Source of the DNA: Pseudomonas sp. 10-1B
Lineage (GTDB): Bacteria > Pseudomonadota > Gammaproteobacteria > Pseudomonadales > Pseudomonadaceae
DNA: 64,000 nucleotides
Assembly (NCBI RefSeq): GCF_000935045.1
Contig: NZ_JYKS01000005.1
Coordinates: forward strand, 124,001 to 188,000
Direction of reading: 5' to 3'
Shown here: one piece after another, positions 62,651-64,000 of the stretch
How the letters are laid out: every line of letters begins with the position of its first letter
Numbering within the stretch: the stretch's first letter is position 1
The notes under the pieces: model-generated
What the model saw: the letters and a program-made list of their open reading frames with translations, nothing else
What the model was told of the DNA's origin: nothing
Databases searched by the model: none
Position numbers and translations under genes: made by a program

Positions 62651-62666
62651 ATTAACAATAGTTAAT
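62651..62666. promoter_or_regulatory. Operator-like palindrome between the divergent pair
   Basis: ATTAAC-AATA-GTTAAT, a perfect six-base dyad with a four-base spacer, 18 bases from the leftward gene start. A potential upstream ATG of the regulator (62665) lies inside it, which supports the later start at 62719. Confidence 0.6.
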
Positions 62667-62718
62667 GGATGTCCGACGTTCAAGACGGCTTCATCATTCC
62701 TTTTGTAGGAATGAAAAA

Positions 62719-63006
62719 ATGGAACTGAAACAGGCATTTGGGAAAGCAATGAGGCAGCTTAGAAAATCCCGCAACCTCAACCAAGAAGATTTCGGTGGCC
62801 ACAGCAGCCAAACCTACCTCAGTCAACTGGAAGCCGGTGGAAAAGGCCCTACCCTCGAAATGGTGCATGGGCTCGCCACTGTCATGAATGTTCATCCTTT
62901 GACGATCTTGACCCAGTGCTACCTTTTTATGGACAAGGATGCCACTCTGGATTCAATCATTCAGCGCGTTCGTGAGGAGCTCAGCGTGACGCCATCTGAC
63001 CGATGA
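62719..63006 (+). CDS. XRE-family helix-turn-helix regulator
   Basis: A 95-residue regulator. The ATG at 62719 (MELKQAFGKAMRQLRKSRNL) is chosen since AGGA stands eight bases before it. The helix-turn-helix covers AMRQLRKSRNLNQEDFGG and QTYLSQLEAGGKGPTLEM (about residues 10-48), typical of the Cro/C1 type. The last part (VNVHPLTILTQCYLF onwards) probably mediates dimerisation. It likely binds the palindrome in front and regulates itself and the divergent gene. Confidence 0.85.
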   Translation: MELKQAFGKAMRQLRKSRNLNQEDFGGHSSQTYLSQLEAGGKGPTLEMVHGLATVMNVHPLTILTQCYLFMDKDATLDSIIQRVREELSVTPSDR

Positions 63007-63649
63007 GGATGGGCACCTGCCTCCTTCAGCATGGGCTGAGATGTACTGACTGATGCAATCAAAGTCTGCGCTGCCTGACCCAGTGGCTGGGTTGCGCCTG
63101 GGCCCTACCTATGCAGAAAAGGAGAGACATTGAAAGGCCGGCGGAAGGTAAAGACTGAGAAGTGGCGTATCAAGTCGGAACAGGAAGGCAGCGCCCAAGA
63201 GCTTTTGCGAGGGCGGGCACAGACGCAAGGAAAGCTCCTCGATATCGCGGCACAAGCCGGCAAGAGAATGGAGCCCGTTGGCCGACTTGCCGGTTGAGAG
63301 ATACGCTTTCACATTTGAGGTGTGCAAATGAACGATCCACAGATACTGGCGCTTTGCCCCAGTTCACCGTTGGGGTGCTGGAGCATCGGCCACCGATGCT
63401 TCAAGGGAAGGTGCGAGCAAATCGGGCACCTGGCAACGCGAGTACTTGGCAGTCGAGTACTTGCCGCACAATGGCTATACAAGCCAGCGATCGGCCTAAG
63501 GCATCAAGTGCCTTGCAACATCTTGGAAACCGGATCGGGCTACCAGCAGGTGGTGACACTTCTAGGTCGAATTGAGTACGGTGTCTACGCTTAACGCCGG
63601 TAGGTTCATATCCAGACGACCTGTCAACCCGCATGACATAGGATTAGCT
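63007..63649. other. Region without a confident gene before the DUF6088 gene
   Basis: 643 bases. A possible small gene runs from TTG 63130 to TGA 63297 (55 residues, start KGRRKVKTEKWRIKSEQEG, basic), preceded by GGAGAG, and a second frame 63328-63594 begins MNDPQILALCPSSPLGCWS after a GAGGTG site. Neither shows a known domain, and codon use does not decide between frames. No tRNA or attachment-site repeat was recognised. Confidence 0.35.
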
Positions 63650-64000
63650 GTGTCTGTCGCAGAATCTATTTCCAACTGTATCAAGCGCATGCCTAAGGGA
63701 AGGCCCTTTGTTAGGGCGGTATTCGAGCGAGCGGGCTCCCGCTCTGCGGTGAACAAAGCTCTGTCTCGGATGGTACTCAGGGGTTACCTAGAGCGTGTGG
63801 CCCGCGGCGTTTACATGCGTCCCAAGTACAGCCAATACACGGGCAAAAGGGTTCGAGCCAACCCGATTTCTGTAATGGAAGCTGTTGCCAGGGCAAGAGG
63901 CGAGACTATCCAGATCCATGGTGCAGAAGCTGTTCGTCGACTTGGACTGAGTGTTCAGATGCAGGTTTTGCCTACTTACTACACCAGTGGAGCGACCCGT
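63650..64000 (+). CDS. DUF6088/AbiEi-like antitoxin-type protein, 5' part
   Basis: The frame is open to the window edge, giving the first 117 residues from a GTG at 63650 with AGGA six bases upstream. VSVAESISNCIKRMPKGRPF, then AGSRSAVNKALSRMVLRGYL and VARGVYMRPKYSQYTG form the winged helix of the AbiEi-like/DUF6088 family. VHGAEAVRRLG-like text (here IHGAEAVRRLGLS) and YYTSGATR are the start of the next conserved part. Such proteins act as antitoxins and repressors of an AbiEii-type nucleotidyltransferase toxin, which would lie just outside the window. Confidence 0.8.
   Translation, partial: MSVAESISNCIKRMPKGRPFVRAVFERAGSRSAVNKALSRMVLRGYLERVARGVYMRPKYSQYTGKRVRANPISVMEAVARARGETIQIHGAEAVRRLGLSVQMQVLPTYYTSGATR

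Larger units (their letters stand above)
40627..64000. mobile_element. Genomic island with tri-recombinase module and arsenic cargo (right end outside window)
   Basis: Accessory sequence running from the ettA junction to at least the window edge. It differs from the left part by having no REP elements, lower and varying GC content, three recombinase genes at its left end, remnants of IS21-like ends, a MITE-like element, arsenic resistance genes and toxin-antitoxin-like genes. The right attachment site was not found, so the size is unknown and several insertion events may be stacked. Confidence 0.7.

Noticed and set aside
63109..63327. Leftward 72-residue frame (AYLSTGKSANGLHSLAGLC)
   Set aside because: No ribosome site or known family, and it competes with rightward frames that have ribosome sites.

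Overview
The window is a GC-rich Pseudomonas chromosome segment, most likely from the Pseudomonas putida group. The evidence is the gene order (ada/alkA-like, ECF sigma/FecR, LysE, carbonic anhydrase-rimI-psi-mksFEB, proB-obgE-rpmA-rplU/ispB-PA4570-like-fklB, Lon-like protease, gdhA, ettA), the codon use, and many intergenic REP pairs built from the P. putida-type motifs GCCGGCAAGCCAGCTCC and GCGGGCAAGCCCGCTCC. Known relatives are named from memory; no database search was run.

Bases 1-40626 look like core genome. They start with a permease tail plus aldehyde dehydrogenase, a DUF3422 protein, a large MscS-type channel, and DNA alkylation repair (Ada and an AlkA-like glycosylase). Next come an ECF sigma/anti-sigma pair, two MFS permeases, a second FecR-like gene without a sigma partner, tRNA-Met(CAT), LysE and LysR genes, an M15-type peptidase, a beta-carbonic anhydrase, rimI and a probable psi clamp-loader gene. 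The MksF-MksE-MksB condensin operon follows. After creA/proB/obgE/rpmA/rplU, read leftwards, and ispB, read rightwards, there are small stress and iron-linked genes, fklB, a Lon-like protease, a DUF4105 protein, a Gre-like factor, gdhA and ettA.

From about 40627 to the right edge the sequence is accessory. The first 12 codons of ettA are AT-rich and unlike the rest of the gene, which suggests that an element integrated at the 5' end of ettA and supplied a new start. Immediately next to it is an operon of three different tyrosine recombinases and a small coiled-coil protein. After a DUF4238 gene comes a large arsenic region with three parts. The first is a MarR regulator with an MFS pump, an ArsN1-like acetyltransferase and a flavoprotein with a cysteine-pair tail. 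The second is ArsR plus an ArsO-like monooxygenase. The third is a long operon: ArsC, ArsR, ArsC, Acr3, ArsH, a dual-specificity-type phosphatase, an ArsJ-associated GAPDH and ArsJ, ending against a second ArsO-like gene. Together these would cover arsenate reduction, arsenite efflux, arsenate removal as 1-arseno-3-phosphoglycerate, organoarsenical oxidation and probably acetylation of arsinothricin-like compounds.

The right end holds a 161-bp MITE-like element, a pirin gene with an early stop codon, IS21-like terminal repeats (also present at 46.3 kb, on the other side of the arsenic region), a divergent unknown gene/XRE regulator pair, and the start of a DUF6088 (AbiEi-like) gene cut by the window edge. 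No CRISPR array, rRNA or complete insertion sequence was seen.
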